Shown piece by piece: positions 1-9,024 of a DNA stretch of 64,000 nucleotides. Source of the stretch: Cereibacter sphaeroides (lineage in GTDB: Bacteria; Pseudomonadota; Alphaproteobacteria; Rhodobacterales; Rhodobacteraceae). A model generated the notes under the pieces. That model was not told the origin of the DNA. It saw nothing but the letters and a program-made list of their open reading frames with translations, and did not search any database. Position numbers and translations under genes: made by a program. Positions within the stretch are counted from its first letter, which is position 1, and each line of letters begins with the position of its first letter. Where the stretch lies: assembly GCA_003243455.1 (NCBI GenBank), contig QFQS01000001.1, positions 1,364,001 through 1,428,000 of the forward strand, written 5' to 3'.

Positions 1-147
1 AAGGAAATGCGCGATGCCGTTCTGCTCGGGCCGCTCATGGCGCCCGCCGGCGGTCACCCAGATCCCGACCGAGGCGGATTTCAGCCCCGGCATATGCTCG
101 GTCACGATACGCAGGCCGTTCGGCAGCGTGGTCAGGCGAAGGGTCAA
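1..147 (-). CDS. M16 family zinc peptidase, N-terminus only (partial)
   Basis: This is the start of a minus-strand gene that runs off the left edge of the window. The translation begins (M)TLRLTTLPNGLRIVTEH and continues to SVGIWVTAGGRHE and NGIAHFL. This is the N-terminal signature of M16 (pitrilysin/processing-peptidase-like) proteases just before the HFLEH zinc motif, which lies outside the window. The proposed start is TTG at 147, overlapping the thrC stop as TTGA, so the two genes are translationally coupled. thrC followed by an M16 peptidase gene is a common order in Rhodobacteraceae. The family assignment is firm; the exact role (periplasmic or cytoplasmic peptide turnover) cannot be judged from 49 residues. 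Confidence 0.82.
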   Translation of the reverse strand, partial: MTLRLTTLPNGLRIVTEHMPGLKSASVGIWVTAGGRHERPEQNGIAHFL

Positions 148-1529
148 CGACCGGTCCTTTCGCGGATAAGGGCCTCCAGGGCCGCAAGATCGTTCGGCAC
201 GCGCGTCACCCGCTCGGGCCGCGAGAAGAAATCGCCCATACGCGCAGGCAGCGCCGGACGCAAGCCGATGGCAGCCTCGACCGCATCGGGGAACTTGGCC
301 GGATGCGCGGTGGCCAGCGTGATCATCGGCGTCGCACCCAGATGTTCCTCGGCCACCTTCACGCCAACGGCGGTATGCGGGCAGATCACCTCGCCCGTCG
401 TCTCATAGACGCGCCGGATCGTCGCCGTCGTCTCTTCCTCGGAACAGCGGCCCGAGGCGAACTGACCGCGCAGACTGGCCATCGCATTTTCCGAGATGCG
501 GAAGCCACCCGATTTCATCTCGGTCATCAGCGCCGAAATGGCCGATCCGTCGCGGCCATAAGCATCGAACAACGCACGTTCGAAATTCGACGACACCTGA
601 ATATCCATCGACGGGCTCATCGAGGGCTTGACCCCGTTCGTCGCATAGTCGCCCGACCGCATCGCGCGATCCAGAATGTCGTTCTGGTTCGTCGCGATCA
701 CCAGCCGCTCGACCGGCAAACCCATCCTGCGCGCGATATAGCCCGCGAAGATGTCGCCGAAATTCCCCGTCGGCACGGTAAAGCTGACGGGCCGCCCCGG
801 CGCACCCAGGGACACGGCAGAGGTGAAATAATATACCACCTGCGCCAGCACCCGCGACCAGTTGATGCTGTTCACACCCGCCAGCCCCACTGCATCGCGG
901 AAGGCGAAATCGTTGAACATGTCCTTCAGCCGCGCCTGGCAATCGTCGAAATCGCCGTCCATCGCCAGCGCATGAACGTTGCCCTCAACCGGCGTCGTCA
1001 TCTGGCGGCGCTGCACCTCGGACACCCGGCCATGCGGGTACAGGATGAACACATCGACGTTCGACAGCCCGCGGAACGCCTCGATCGCCGCCGAACCGGT
1101 ATCGCCGCTCGTCGCACCCACGATGGTGATCCGCTGCCCCGACCGCGACAGCGCCGCCTGGAACAACTGCCCGATCAGCTGCATGGCGAAGTCCTTGAAG
1201 GCCAGCGTCGGCCCGTGGAACAGCTCAAGCAGGAAATGGTTCGATCCCAGCTGCACCAGCGGCGCACGCGCCGCATGGGCGAAACCGGCATAGGCCCTGG
1301 CGATCAGAGCGCGGAACTCGGCCTCGGTGAAGGTCTGGCCAAGGAAGGGCCACATCACGCGAAAGGCGACCTCCTCATAGGGCAGCCCCGCCAGGCCCGC
1401 GATCTGCTCGGCGCCAAGTGTCGGAACCGCCTCGGGCACATAAAGGCCGCCGTCGCGCGCAAGCCCCGTCATCATCGCTTCTTCAAAGCGCAGGACCGGA
1501 GCCGTGCCACGGGTCGAGATATAGTGCAT
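144..1529 (-). CDS. thrC: Threonine synthase
   Basis: A 461-aa PLP enzyme converting O-phosphohomoserine to threonine, the last step of threonine synthesis in the cytoplasm. The PLP lysine lies in GPTLAFKDFAMQ (about residue 113). The N-terminus MHYISTRGTAPVLRFEEAM and the internal VPTGNFGDIFAGY are typical of the long proteobacterial/yeast-type enzyme, and the length fits that class. It starts 12 bases after the SURF1 stop and overlaps the downstream M16 peptidase start by TTGA, so it is part of the cytochrome oxidase operon transcript. The link to cytochrome oxidase genes is a positional habit of Rhodobacteraceae with no known functional reason. Confidence 0.97.
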   Translation of the reverse strand: MHYISTRGTAPVLRFEEAMMTGLARDGGLYVPEAVPTLGAEQIAGLAGLPYEEVAFRVMWPFLGQTFTEAEFRALIARAYAGFAHAARAPLVQLGSNHFLLELFHGPTLAFKDFAMQLIGQLFQAALSRSGQRITIVGATSGDTGSAAIEAFRGLSNVDVFILYPHGRVSEVQRRQMTTPVEGNVHALAMDGDFDDCQARLKDMFNDFAFRDAVGLAGVNSINWSRVLAQVVYYFTSAVSLGAPGRPVSFTVPTGNFGDIFAGYIARRMGLPVERLVIATNQNDILDRAMRSGDYATNGVKPSMSPSMDIQVSSNFERALFDAYGRDGSAISALMTEMKSGGFRISENAMASLRGQFASGRCSEEETTATIRRVYETTGEVICPHTAVGVKVAEEHLGATPMITLATAHPAKFPDAVEAAIGLRPALPARMGDFFSRPERVTRVPNDLAALEALIRERTGR

Positions 1530-1541
1530 CGCCGCCTCGTA

Positions 1542-2213
1542 TCAGATCGTCCGACGCCTGATACGCCGGAGAAGCAGAACTGTCATCCCCAGCCAGACAA
1601 CGGCAAGGGAGAACCATGTAATCGCGTATTGCCGGTGATTGTTCGGAATGCTCGACGTGTCAACGGGTAGCGGCGTGATGCCATCGCCCGTATCCACCCG
1701 CGCCACAACCAGAACCGGCTCGGCCCCCAACGCCGATGCCATCGCCGGCACGTCGCGGGCAAACCAGATGTTACGGGACGTATCCGGCGCGGGGGTGTAG
1801 CTGTCCGCCTCATCTGGCCAGTGGAGCGCGCCCACGACATCGGCCACGACGACGTTGCGCGGCGTGTCGCGCAGCGCCTCGGGAATGAAGCCACGATCGA
1901 CCATGATGATGCGCCCGTCCTCAAGCTGGAAAGCCGCGATCACGCGATAGCCGGGACCGATATCCTTCGCGCTCGTCAGCACATCCAGTTCCGGGCCAAG
2001 ATAGCGCCCCTTTATGCGAACCGTCAGGTATTTGTCCCGGGCCGCCCGCGGCTCGGCTGGCAGGGCTGCCGGCGCATCGTTCAGGCGAACTGCGATCTGG
2101 GTCAGCGCAGCCTGTTTGGTGGCCAGCCGCTGCAATTGCCAGACGCCAAGCCCGATCAGGATCGCGGCACCGACAAGGCCGAACAGCAGGGGAATAATCA
2201 TTCTGCGCGTCAT
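1542..2213 (-). CDS. surf1: SURF1 family cytochrome oxidase assembly protein
   Basis: A 223-aa inner-membrane protein of the SURF1/Shy1 family, which assists heme a insertion into subunit I of aa3-type cytochrome c oxidase. Two membrane helices bracket a soluble loop: residues about 7-27 (PLLFGLVGAAILIGLGVWQL) and about 193-213 (ITWFSLAVVWLGMTVLLL). The family features GVWQLQRLATK, VDRGFIP and NNHRQYAITWF are visible. It follows ctaE after a 76-base gap holding a hairpin and precedes thrC by 12 bases. Length and topology match the family. Confidence 0.93.
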   Translation of the reverse strand: MTRRMIIPLLFGLVGAAILIGLGVWQLQRLATKQAALTQIAVRLNDAPAALPAEPRAARDKYLTVRIKGRYLGPELDVLTSAKDIGPGYRVIAAFQLEDGRIIMVDRGFIPEALRDTPRNVVVADVVGALHWPDEADSYTPAPDTSRNIWFARDVPAMASALGAEPVLVVARVDTGDGITPLPVDTSSIPNNHRQYAITWFSLAVVWLGMTVLLLRRIRRRTI

Positions 2214-2235
2214 CGGGGCAACCGCTCAATGGAAA

Positions 2236-2261
2236 GGGCGCGCACCACCCGGCCCGCGCCC
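2236..2261 (-). terminator. Hairpin between ctaE and SURF1, possible attenuator
   Basis: A 7-bp GC stem (GGGCGCG pairing with CGCGCCC) with a 12-base loop lies in the ctaE-SURF1 gap. On the minus strand only three T follow it. It could be a weak terminator or a processing/stability element limiting read-through from the oxidase genes into SURF1-thrC. The evidence is the inverted repeat only. Confidence 0.35.
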
Positions 2262-2289
2262 GCTCTTGTTTCCCGGATTTGAATTCCGC

Positions 2290-3108
2290 TTACCGGCCCC
2301 AGATGTAAATGGCGGCGAACAGGAACAGCCAGACCACGTCGACGAAGTGCCAGTACCAGGCAGCCGCCTCGAACCCGGTGTGCCGTGTCGGGGTAAAAGC
2401 GCCGTTCTGCAGCCGGATCAGGCAGACCGCCAGGAAGATCGTGCCGATGATGACGTGCGCGCCGTGGAACCCGGTCGCCATGAAGAAGCTTGCGCCATAG
2501 ATGTTGCCCGAGAAACCGAAGGTCGCATGGCTGTATTCATAGGCCTGGAAGGCGGTGAACAGGATGCCAAGGCAGATGGCCAGCAGCAGGCCGTCGCGCA
2601 TGTCCTTGCGGTTGTTCTCATGCACCAGCGCATGGTGCGCCCAAGTGGCGGCAGCGCCCGAGCACAGCAGGATCAGGGTGTTGATCAGCGGCAGGTGCCA
2701 GGGGTCAAAGGTCTCGATCCCTTCTGGCGGCCAGGGGCCGTCCTGCAGCGGGTAGAGCGGACCCGCCGGATACATGGCGTGCTTGATGAAGTTCCAGAAC
2801 CAGGCGACGAAGAACATCACCTCGGACATGATGAACAGGATGAAGCCATAGCGCAGCCCGATCATAACGACCGGCGTATGATCGCCTGCATTCGCTTCGG
2901 CAATAACGTCGGACCACCATGCATACATTACATAAAGGATCAGGACCAATCCCATAAGGAACAGCCACGGCTGACGCTGATCCTCGGCGATCTGCGGAGA
3001 GACCCACAGAACCAGCCCGAACAGCATCGCAAAGCCCCCGACAGCCCCCAGGAAGGGCCAGATCGAGGGTGGCAGAACGTGGTAGTCGTGGTTCTTGGCG
3101 TGGGCCAT
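2290..3108 (-). CDS. ctaE: Cytochrome c oxidase subunit III
   Basis: A 272-aa polytopic membrane protein, the third core subunit of aa3 cytochrome oxidase. It starts MAHAKNHDYHVLPPSIWPFLGAVG and has about seven hydrophobic segments. Family signatures include SEVMFFVAWFWNF, the acidic residue in YEYSHATF, TGFHGAHVIIGT and AAAWYWHFVDVVWLFLF near the C-terminus. It lies directly after ctaG in the Paracoccus-type cta operon. The length is as expected for the bacterial seven-helix form. Confidence 0.98.
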   Translation of the reverse strand: MAHAKNHDYHVLPPSIWPFLGAVGGFAMLFGLVLWVSPQIAEDQRQPWLFLMGLVLILYVMYAWWSDVIAEANAGDHTPVVMIGLRYGFILFIMSEVMFFVAWFWNFIKHAMYPAGPLYPLQDGPWPPEGIETFDPWHLPLINTLILLCSGAAATWAHHALVHENNRKDMRDGLLLAICLGILFTAFQAYEYSHATFGFSGNIYGASFFMATGFHGAHVIIGTIFLAVCLIRLQNGAFTPTRHTGFEAAAWYWHFVDVVWLFLFAAIYIWGR

Positions 3109-3158
3109 TGTCGGCGATCCCTCGGTTCTTGTCTCCGGCTGCTGTGCCGGGGTTGGTG

Positions 3159-3746
3159 TCAGTTTACCGATGCCTTCGCGGCAGGGGCAAGAGCCGCCTG
3201 ATCCTTGGGCAGTTCGGATTCGTGGAAAGTATAGGACAGTGTGATTTCGCGCACGTAGCGGCCCTCGCGGTCCGTAACGATGTCGGGTGACACAAAGAAG
3301 GTCACAGGCATTTGCACCCGCTCACCGGGTTGCAGCACCTGCATCTCAAAGCAGAAGCAGGCAATCTTGTCGAAGTAGCCTCCCGCCGCGTCGGGCGTCA
3401 CATTGTAGCTGGCCGTGCCCGCAGTTACCCGGTCGGTCGGATTATACGCCTCGAAAAAGGCAAGTCCCGTTTCTCCGATACGCAAAGTCATCTCGCGTTG
3501 CATCGGTTTGAACTGCCAGGGCATGCCCCTTTCTAGCGAGGCGTCGAAGCGAATCTTGATGGTCTGGTCCAGCACCTTGTCCGAAGGCCCTTCGGCCACG
3601 CTGGTTGTTCCGCCATAACCCGTGGTTCTGCAAAACCAGTCGTAGAAAGGCACAGCCGCGAAGGACAGCGAAGCCATCAGCGCGACAACGAATACCAGTT
3701 GTGCCGCCGTCCGGTTTGCGCCTTTCAGCCGCGGGAAAAGTTTCAT
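3159..3746 (-). CDS. ctaG: Cytochrome c oxidase assembly protein CtaG (Cox11 family)
   Basis: A 195-aa copper chaperone that delivers copper to the CuB site of cytochrome oxidase subunit I. One N-terminal membrane helix (residues about 14-34) anchors a periplasmic immunoglobulin-like domain. The paired cysteines in IACFCFEMQ are the Cox11 copper ligands, and QVLQPGERVQMPVTFFVSP is the conserved C-terminal stretch. It overlaps the preceding small ORF by 4 bases (ATGA). The gene order ctaB-small ORF-ctaG-ctaE matches the Paracoccus operon. Confidence 0.97.
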   Translation of the reverse strand: MKLFPRLKGANRTAAQLVFVVALMASLSFAAVPFYDWFCRTTGYGGTTSVAEGPSDKVLDQTIKIRFDASLERGMPWQFKPMQREMTLRIGETGLAFFEAYNPTDRVTAGTASYNVTPDAAGGYFDKIACFCFEMQVLQPGERVQMPVTFFVSPDIVTDREGRYVREITLSYTFHESELPKDQAALAPAAKASVN

Positions 3747-3934
3747 TGCCCCGAATCCCCCGAGACGGGCTGCGGTTGGACCACGGTACCATATCCCTCG
3801 ATCGGACCCGTCTCGGAAACCTTGACAACGGTCAGGCCGAATACCAGCGCAACAAAGGCGGCAAGAGTGATCGCTACGCCAAGATTGCGCGACAAGCGTC
3901 GGCGGTGAATTTCGTGCTCTGCCCGTATCGCCAT
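3743..3934 (-). CDS. Small membrane protein of the cta operon
   Basis: A 63-aa protein with one central membrane helix (LGVAITLAAFVALVFGLTVV) and a charged N-terminus beginning MAIRAEHEIHRRRLSRN. It occupies the place of the short ORF found between ctaB and ctaG in Paracoccus and Rhodobacter cta loci, where it is called a CoxF-like or oxidase-associated protein. I chose ATG at 3934, four bases past the ctaB TGA. An ATG seven codons upstream at 3955 lies inside ctaB and would add MALGAGE. The function is unknown beyond the association. Confidence 0.85.
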   Translation of the reverse strand: MAIRAEHEIHRRRLSRNLGVAITLAAFVALVFGLTVVKVSETGPIEGYGTVVQPQPVSGDSGQ

Positions 3935-3935
3935 T

Positions 3936-4880
3936 TCACCAGCCCCCAAGGCCATGCGATTTCAGCGCGACCTGAAGCAGGAAGGCACCGAAATGCAGGA
4001 AAAGGTAATAGAGAGAAAAGCGAAAGAATGCTTTTTCTACCTGGTAATTATCGGACTCTGCCGCAGCCTCTTCCCGCTGCCAGATACGCCAGGCACCCCA
4101 AAGGAAACCTGCGTTCAGCGCTACCGAAATCGCCAGATAAACCGGCCCGCCGATCGAGGTGAAGGCGGCCGCCAGAGCAACAGGGGCAAGCAGGATTGTG
4201 TAGACAAGAATGTGCCTGCGCGTGGCCCTGCGCCCGTGCGTCACGGTCAGCATCGGCACGCCCGCCTTGTGGTAATCTTCCTTCATGAACAGCGCCAAGG
4301 CCCAGAAGTGCGGCGGCGTCCACATGAAGATCAGCGCGAACATCAGCACGCTTTCGATGCTGATCCCGCCCGTCGCGACCGCCCAGCCGATCATCGGCGG
4401 AAACGCTCCCGCAGCGCCGCCGATCACGATGTTCTGCGGTGTGAGGCGCTTTAACCACATTGAATAGATGACGATGTAGAAGAAGATAGTAAAGGCCAGC
4501 AGCCCCGCCGCGACCGCGTTCGACGCCAGCCACAGCATCACCACCGCGATGCCCGACAGCGCAAGGCCCAGACCCAACGCCTCGCCCGCCGTCACACGCC
4601 CCCGCGGCACCGGGCGACCCTGTGTGCGCTTCATCACAGCGTCGATATCGGCATCCCACCACATGTTCAGCGCGCCCGAGGCCCCGCCGCCCAAGGCGAT
4701 GAAGATGATCGAGGCCAGCATGACCACCGGATGCACCTGAACCGGCGCCACCAGAATCCCCACCAGCGCCGTAAAGACGACAAGCGACATCACGCGCGGC
4801 TTCAGAAGCTGCACGTAATCACCGAAGCCGGCCTCCCCGGGACCGGCAGCGCTTGCGTCGAAGGTCTGGCTGTCGCTCAT
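3936..4880 (-). CDS. ctaB: Protoheme IX farnesyltransferase
   Basis: A 314-aa UbiA-type membrane prenyltransferase that converts heme b to heme o, the first step toward heme a for aa3 oxidase. The prenyl-diphosphate site is visible as NMWWDADIDAVMKRT, with about nine membrane helices around it. The start MSDSQTF at 4880 is preceded by GGGAGA at a good distance. An in-frame ATG two codons upstream (4886) sits too close to that site, and the longer open frame up to 5045 lacks conserved sequence. It lies between ctaC and the small ORF, in the same operon. Confidence 0.96.
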   Translation of the reverse strand: MSDSQTFDASAAGPGEAGFGDYVQLLKPRVMSLVVFTALVGILVAPVQVHPVVMLASIIFIALGGGASGALNMWWDADIDAVMKRTQGRPVPRGRVTAGEALGLGLALSGIAVVMLWLASNAVAAGLLAFTIFFYIVIYSMWLKRLTPQNIVIGGAAGAFPPMIGWAVATGGISIESVLMFALIFMWTPPHFWALALFMKEDYHKAGVPMLTVTHGRRATRRHILVYTILLAPVALAAAFTSIGGPVYLAISVALNAGFLWGAWRIWQREEAAAESDNYQVEKAFFRFSLYYLFLHFGAFLLQVALKSHGLGGW

Positions 4881-4932
4881 CCGCATTCTCCCGGGTGGGG
4901 ACGCGCGTAACCCCGCGCGTTGCCCTGCCGCC

Positions 4933-5916
4933 TTAGTTGGATGCAGCCATCCGCACCGCGCCCATGGGCGCATCGACCGAGGCGACCTCGTTCGGCAGCG
5001 GCACCCAGCCACCGGCAGCCTTGGCCGCGGCGATCCACTGGTCATAGACGGGCTGGCTGACCACTTTGACCGTGATCGGCATATAGGCGTGGCTCTTGCC
5101 GCAGAGCTCGGAACACTGACCGAAATAGACGCCTTCCTTATCGGCCTTGAACCACAATTGTCCGATCCGGCCCGGAACCGCGTCCTGCTTTACGCCGAAG
5201 GCCGGGATGGTCCACGAATGGATCACGTCCGACCCGGTCGTCTGCACCACAACGATCTTGCCCGCGGGAATGATCACGGCCGTATCGGTCGCCAGAAGCC
5301 AGTCCTCGCGGCTGTAACCCAGCGCCTCGAGCTTCGAGATCGCGATATCGTCCAGGATCTGGGGCGTCCCGATAGGCTGGTCGTCGCCCAGCGAAGCAAC
5401 CTTGGTCGAGCCATCCAGCATCAGGCTGTCAAAGGTCAGCGGCTCTTCGCCCTCTACCGGTGCCGTGCCGTCCTGGACGTATTCATAGCTCCAGTACCAC
5501 TGGTTGCCCGTAGCCTTGATCGTGATATCGGCCACCGGGATTTCCTGCTGCTTGAACAACACCGGCAGCGAGAAGGCACCGATGAACACAAGAATCAGGA
5601 TCGGGATGACCGTCCAGGCGATTTCCAGTGGCGAGTTGTGAGTAAAGCTGGCGGGCTTTTTGTTCGCCCGCCCGTTGAAACGCAGCATGACGAAGATCAG
5701 CAGACCCGTCACGAACACGCTGATCACCCCGATGATGATCAAAAGCATGTAATCAAGGTTATGAATATCGCGTGCCAATTCGGTCGCGGCGGGCTGGAAT
5801 CCCATTAGTCCGTTCACCGGCCGACCTACAGTTTCCAGCGCCTGCGCCTGAACTTGGGCTGCAGCCGTAGCTGTGGCAAGGGTGGCGGCAAGGCCGAAGA
5901 TAGAGGTCAGTCGCAT
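4933..5916 (-). CDS. ctaC: Cytochrome c oxidase subunit II
   Basis: A 327-aa periplasm-facing subunit carrying the CuA electron entry site. The CuA ligands are in FGQCSELCGKSHAYMP, and the aromatic patch GNQWYWSYEY is present. A signal peptide (MRLTSIFGLAATLATATAAAQ) is followed by two membrane helices (about residues 50-75 and 95-115). ATG 5916 was preferred to the open-frame start at 6036 because it begins the signal peptide and has AGGAACGGG upstream. It is first in the operon; subunit I is not in the window. Confidence 0.97.
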   Translation of the reverse strand: MRLTSIFGLAATLATATAAAQVQAQALETVGRPVNGLMGFQPAATELARDIHNLDYMLLIIIGVISVFVTGLLIFVMLRFNGRANKKPASFTHNSPLEIAWTVIPILILVFIGAFSLPVLFKQQEIPVADITIKATGNQWYWSYEYVQDGTAPVEGEEPLTFDSLMLDGSTKVASLGDDQPIGTPQILDDIAISKLEALGYSREDWLLATDTAVIIPAGKIVVVQTTGSDVIHSWTIPAFGVKQDAVPGRIGQLWFKADKEGVYFGQCSELCGKSHAYMPITVKVVSQPVYDQWIAAAKAAGGWVPLPNEVASVDAPMGAVRMAASN

Positions 5917-6096
5917 CTTTGCATCCCGTTCCTGTCGCGGCGGTTTGCCCCGCCTTTGGAAACCCGGCGACATCGCGCCAGAATCCCGTTGTTTCGCGGT
6001 CCCCTGAAACCATATTAGACGCAGATCGACAAGCAAAACGATGCGGCATCAGGACGCCGTATCAGGGTCACGCGCGCCCGACATCAAGGATATCCC

Positions 6097-7518
6097 ATGA
6101 CCGACGCCCCTTTTCGCCCTTTCGAGCAGCATCTTGATGAAGGTGCGGCGCTGAACATCCTGCGCTCGGCCACGACCGGGGCGGATGACGGCGAGCTTTT
6201 CCTGGAACGCAGCCGGTCCGAAGCCCTGGTGCTGGATGACGGGCGCATCCGTACCGCAAGCTATGATGCATCCGAAGGTTTCGGCCTTCGCGCCGTTCGC
6301 GGAGAGGTCGCAGGCTATGGCCATTCGACCGAGATTTCCGAACGCGCGCTGACCCGCGCGGCTGAAACCGCGCGCCTTGCCGTCGGTTCGGGCGGGGCTA
6401 CGCTCGCGCCCCCGCCCCCCGGCACCAACCGCAAGCTTTACGGCGATGCCGATCCGATGGTGGACGCGACCTTTCCGGTCAAGATCGACATGCTGAAAGA
6501 GATCGACGCCTATGCCCGCGGCCTCGATCCCCGCGTGGTGCAGGTTTCGGCCACGCTCTCGGCTGGCCTGCAAGAGGTCGAGATCCTGCGCCCCGAGGGG
6601 CTGCGGCTTGCCGACATCCGTCCCATGGCGCGGCTCAACATCTCGGTCATCGTCGAACATAACGGGCGGCGCGAAAGCGGCGGCACCGGCACTGGCGGGC
6701 GCTATGGTCTCGCTGCGCTGATGGAACGTGACCGCTGGCAGGACGCTGCGCGCGAGGCGCTGCGCATTGCCCTCGTCAACCTCGACGCGGTTGCGGCGCC
6801 AGCGGGAGTGATGGACGTGGTTCTTGGCCCCGGCTGGCCGGGCATCCTGCTGCATGAGGCTATCGGCCACGGGCTTGAAGGCGACTTCAACCGCAAGAAA
6901 ACCTCGGCCTTTGCGGGCCTGCTCGGCAGCCGCATCGCCGCCCCCGGCGTGACCGTGCTGGACGATGGAACCATGCCCGACCGTCGCGGCTCGATCAGCA
7001 TCGACGACGAAGGCACGCCATCGGGCAAGAATGTCCTGATCGAGGATGGTATCCTTGTCGGCTACATGCAGGACCGCCAGAACGCCCGCCTGATGGGGGT
7101 GAAACCTACCGGCAATGGTCGACGCGAAAGCTTTGCCCATATCCCGATGCCGCGCATGACCAACACCTACATGCTGGCGGGCAAGGATGATCCGGCGGCG
7201 ATCCTCGCCGACCTCAAGGACGGCATCTATGCTGTCGGTTTCGGCGGCGGCCAGGTTGACATCACCAATGGCAAGTTCGTGTTTTCCTGCACCGAGGCCT
7301 ACCGTGTACAGAACGGCAAGATCGGCGCGCCGGTCAAGGGCGCAACGCTGATCGGCGATGGCGCGACCGCGCTGAAACACATCCGCGCCATCGGCAACGA
7401 CCTGCAACTCGACCCCGGCATCGGCAACTGTGGCAAGGCGGGCCAGTGGGTTCCGGTCGGCGTCGGCCAGCCGACGCTCCTAATCGGCGGGCTGACGGTT
7501 GGCGGCTCGGCGGCTTGA
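6097..7518 (+). CDS. tldD: TldD metalloprotease
   Basis: A 473-aa subunit of the TldD/TldE protease, a cytoplasmic zinc enzyme acting on peptides such as microcin B17 precursor and CcdA in E. coli. The HExxxH motif is seen in HEAIGHGLEGDFNRK (about residue 255), and the C-terminal GNCGKAGQWVPVGVGQP is typical. Length is as in E. coli (481). It is transcribed divergently from ctaC across a 180-base gap and stands alone. TldE (PmbA) is not in the window. Confidence 0.97.
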   Translation: MTDAPFRPFEQHLDEGAALNILRSATTGADDGELFLERSRSEALVLDDGRIRTASYDASEGFGLRAVRGEVAGYGHSTEISERALTRAAETARLAVGSGGATLAPPPPGTNRKLYGDADPMVDATFPVKIDMLKEIDAYARGLDPRVVQVSATLSAGLQEVEILRPEGLRLADIRPMARLNISVIVEHNGRRESGGTGTGGRYGLAALMERDRWQDAAREALRIALVNLDAVAAPAGVMDVVLGPGWPGILLHEAIGHGLEGDFNRKKTSAFAGLLGSRIAAPGVTVLDDGTMPDRRGSISIDDEGTPSGKNVLIEDGILVGYMQDRQNARLMGVKPTGNGRRESFAHIPMPRMTNTYMLAGKDDPAAILADLKDGIYAVGFGGGQVDITNGKFVFSCTEAYRVQNGKIGAPVKGATLIGDGATALKHIRAIGNDLQLDPGIGNCGKAGQWVPVGVGQPTLLIGGLTVGGSAA

Positions 7519-7567
7519 TCCGGCCGCCCCCGCTTTCATCTTTACTCAAATATCCTCAGAGGGTGAA

Positions 7568-7601
7568 TTGGCCGAACGGCCAAGAGGGGCAGAATGCCCC
7601 T
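7568..7601. repeat. Twin small stem-loops in the tldD to ABC-operon gap
   Basis: Two adjacent perfect hairpins: TTGGCC-GAAC-GGCCAA (7568-7583) and AGGGGC-AGAAT-GCCCCT (7585-7601). Neither has a T run, so they are not classical terminators. They sit in the 294-base gap between tldD and the substrate-binding protein gene (7519-7812), in which I see no gene. They may end the tldD transcript or be part of an untranslated leader. Confidence 0.45.
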
Positions 7602-7812
7602 ACCCCGATGAGCAATCGCGACGGAGCAGGTTAAAATCCGGTAAGCAGATTTCTCGTTATCGTTACTTGTTAGCCGGTTAGCCAACATTGCACGCGCGCA
7701 ATCACCGAGGTTTCACGCGGCGCAGAACCTCCCTCGCCTTTTCAGTTGCGAACCCGCCGCCGCCCCGATTACGCTCCGATCAAGCAAAAGTGAAAAACAG
7801 GGAGCGTCCGAC

Positions 7813-8973
7813 ATGAATAGCCTGAAATTCCTGGGCACATCTGCCCTATCCGCCCTGATCGCCGTCGGCCCCGTCGCCGCCCAGATCACCGAGATCGGCC
7901 CCGGCGAGGGGCAGGTCAACATCGTGGCCTGGGCCGGCTATATCGAGCGCGGCGAAACCGACAAGGCCTTCGACTGGGTCACCAAGTTCGAGGAAAAGAC
8001 CGGCTGCAAGGTCAACGTCAAGACCGCCGCCACCTCGGATGAAATGGTAGCCCTGATGAACGAAGGCGGCTTCGACCTCGTCACCGCCTCCGGCGACGCC
8101 TCGCTACGGCTTATCGCGGGCAAGCGGGTCCAGCCGATCAACATCGACCTCATTCCGTCGTGGAGCACGGTGGACGACCGTCTGAAAGACGCCCCCTGGT
8201 ATACTGTCGATGGCGTCCGTTACGGCGTGCCCTACATGTGGGGCCCGAACGTGCTGATGTATAACACCGAAGCCTTCAAGGATGCGCCGCCGAAAAGCTG
8301 GAATGTCGTCTTCGAGGAAATGACCTTGCCCGATGGCAAGTCGAACAAGGGCCGGGTGCAGGCCTATGACGGCCCGATCCATATCGCCGACGCCGCTCAA
8401 TACCTGATGGCGCACAAGCCCGAACTGGGAATCAAAGATCCCTACGAGTTGAACGAGGACCAGTACAAGGCCGCGCTCGATCTCCTCCGCGTGCAGCGCG
8501 AACTGGTCGGGCGCTACTGGCACGACGCTTTTATCCAGATCGATGACTTCAAGAACGAAGGCATCGTGGCCTCGGGTACCTGGCCCTTTCAGGCCAACCT
8601 ACTTAAGGCCGAGAAGTTCCCGGTCGAAACCGTGATCCCGGAAGAGGGCGCCACCGGCTGGGCCGACACCTCGATGCTGGCTGCCGATGCCGCGAACCCG
8701 AATTGCTCCTACATGTGGATGGAGCATTCGCTGTCCTCGAACCTGCAGTCCGACCTGGCGGTCTGGTTCGGCGCCAACCCAAGCGTCCCGGCCGCTTGCA
8801 CCGATGGTCGCGGCATGCTGACGAAGGAAGGTTGCACCGCGAACGGTTTCGATGATTTCGAAAAGATTCGTTTCTGGCGCACCCCGGTCGCCAACTGCTC
8901 GCAGGGCGAAGGCGCCTGCGTGCCCTACTATCGCTGGGTGTCCGACTATATCGGCGTGATCGGCGGGCGCTGA
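7813..8973 (+). CDS. Polyamine-type ABC transporter substrate-binding protein
   Basis: A 386-aa periplasmic protein of the PotD/PotF class. It has a signal peptide (MNSLKFLGTSALSALIAVGPVAAQ) followed by VNIVAWAGYIERG, the YTVDGVRYGVPYMWGPNVLMYN region, and FWRTPVANC near the C-terminus. Several cysteines near the C-terminus (four or more) are unusual and suggest disulfides. It is followed by a strong terminator, then by the matching ATPase and two permeases. The substrate is inferred as a polyamine or related cation from family only; a nearby guanidinobutyrase is 20 kb away and does not decide it. Confidence 0.9.
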   Translation: MNSLKFLGTSALSALIAVGPVAAQITEIGPGEGQVNIVAWAGYIERGETDKAFDWVTKFEEKTGCKVNVKTAATSDEMVALMNEGGFDLVTASGDASLRLIAGKRVQPINIDLIPSWSTVDDRLKDAPWYTVDGVRYGVPYMWGPNVLMYNTEAFKDAPPKSWNVVFEEMTLPDGKSNKGRVQAYDGPIHIADAAQYLMAHKPELGIKDPYELNEDQYKAALDLLRVQRELVGRYWHDAFIQIDDFKNEGIVASGTWPFQANLLKAEKFPVETVIPEEGATGWADTSMLAADAANPNCSYMWMEHSLSSNLQSDLAVWFGANPSVPAACTDGRGMLTKEGCTANGFDDFEKIRFWRTPVANCSQGEGACVPYYRWVSDYIGVIGGR

Positions 8974-8988
8974 GCGCTGTCTGTCATC

Positions 8989-9024
8989 GCGGCCCCGGAA
9001 CTGTCCGGGGCCGCTTTTTCTTTT
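8989..9024 (+). terminator. Intrinsic terminator/attenuator after the binding-protein gene
   Basis: An 11-bp perfect stem GCGGCCCCGGA / TCCGGGGCCGC with a 4-base loop, followed by TTTTTCTTTT. It lies 15 bases after the binding-protein stop and before the ATPase gene, so it probably lets most transcripts end there. That would give excess binding protein over membrane components. Confidence 0.88.

Noticed and set aside
303..1670. 455-aa open frame antisense to thrC
   Set aside because: It is fully opposite a well-conserved gene, is Arg/His-rich nonsense in composition, and reflects GC codon bias.
6049..7407. 452-aa open frame antisense to tldD
   Set aside because: It mirrors the TldD codons and shows no domain.
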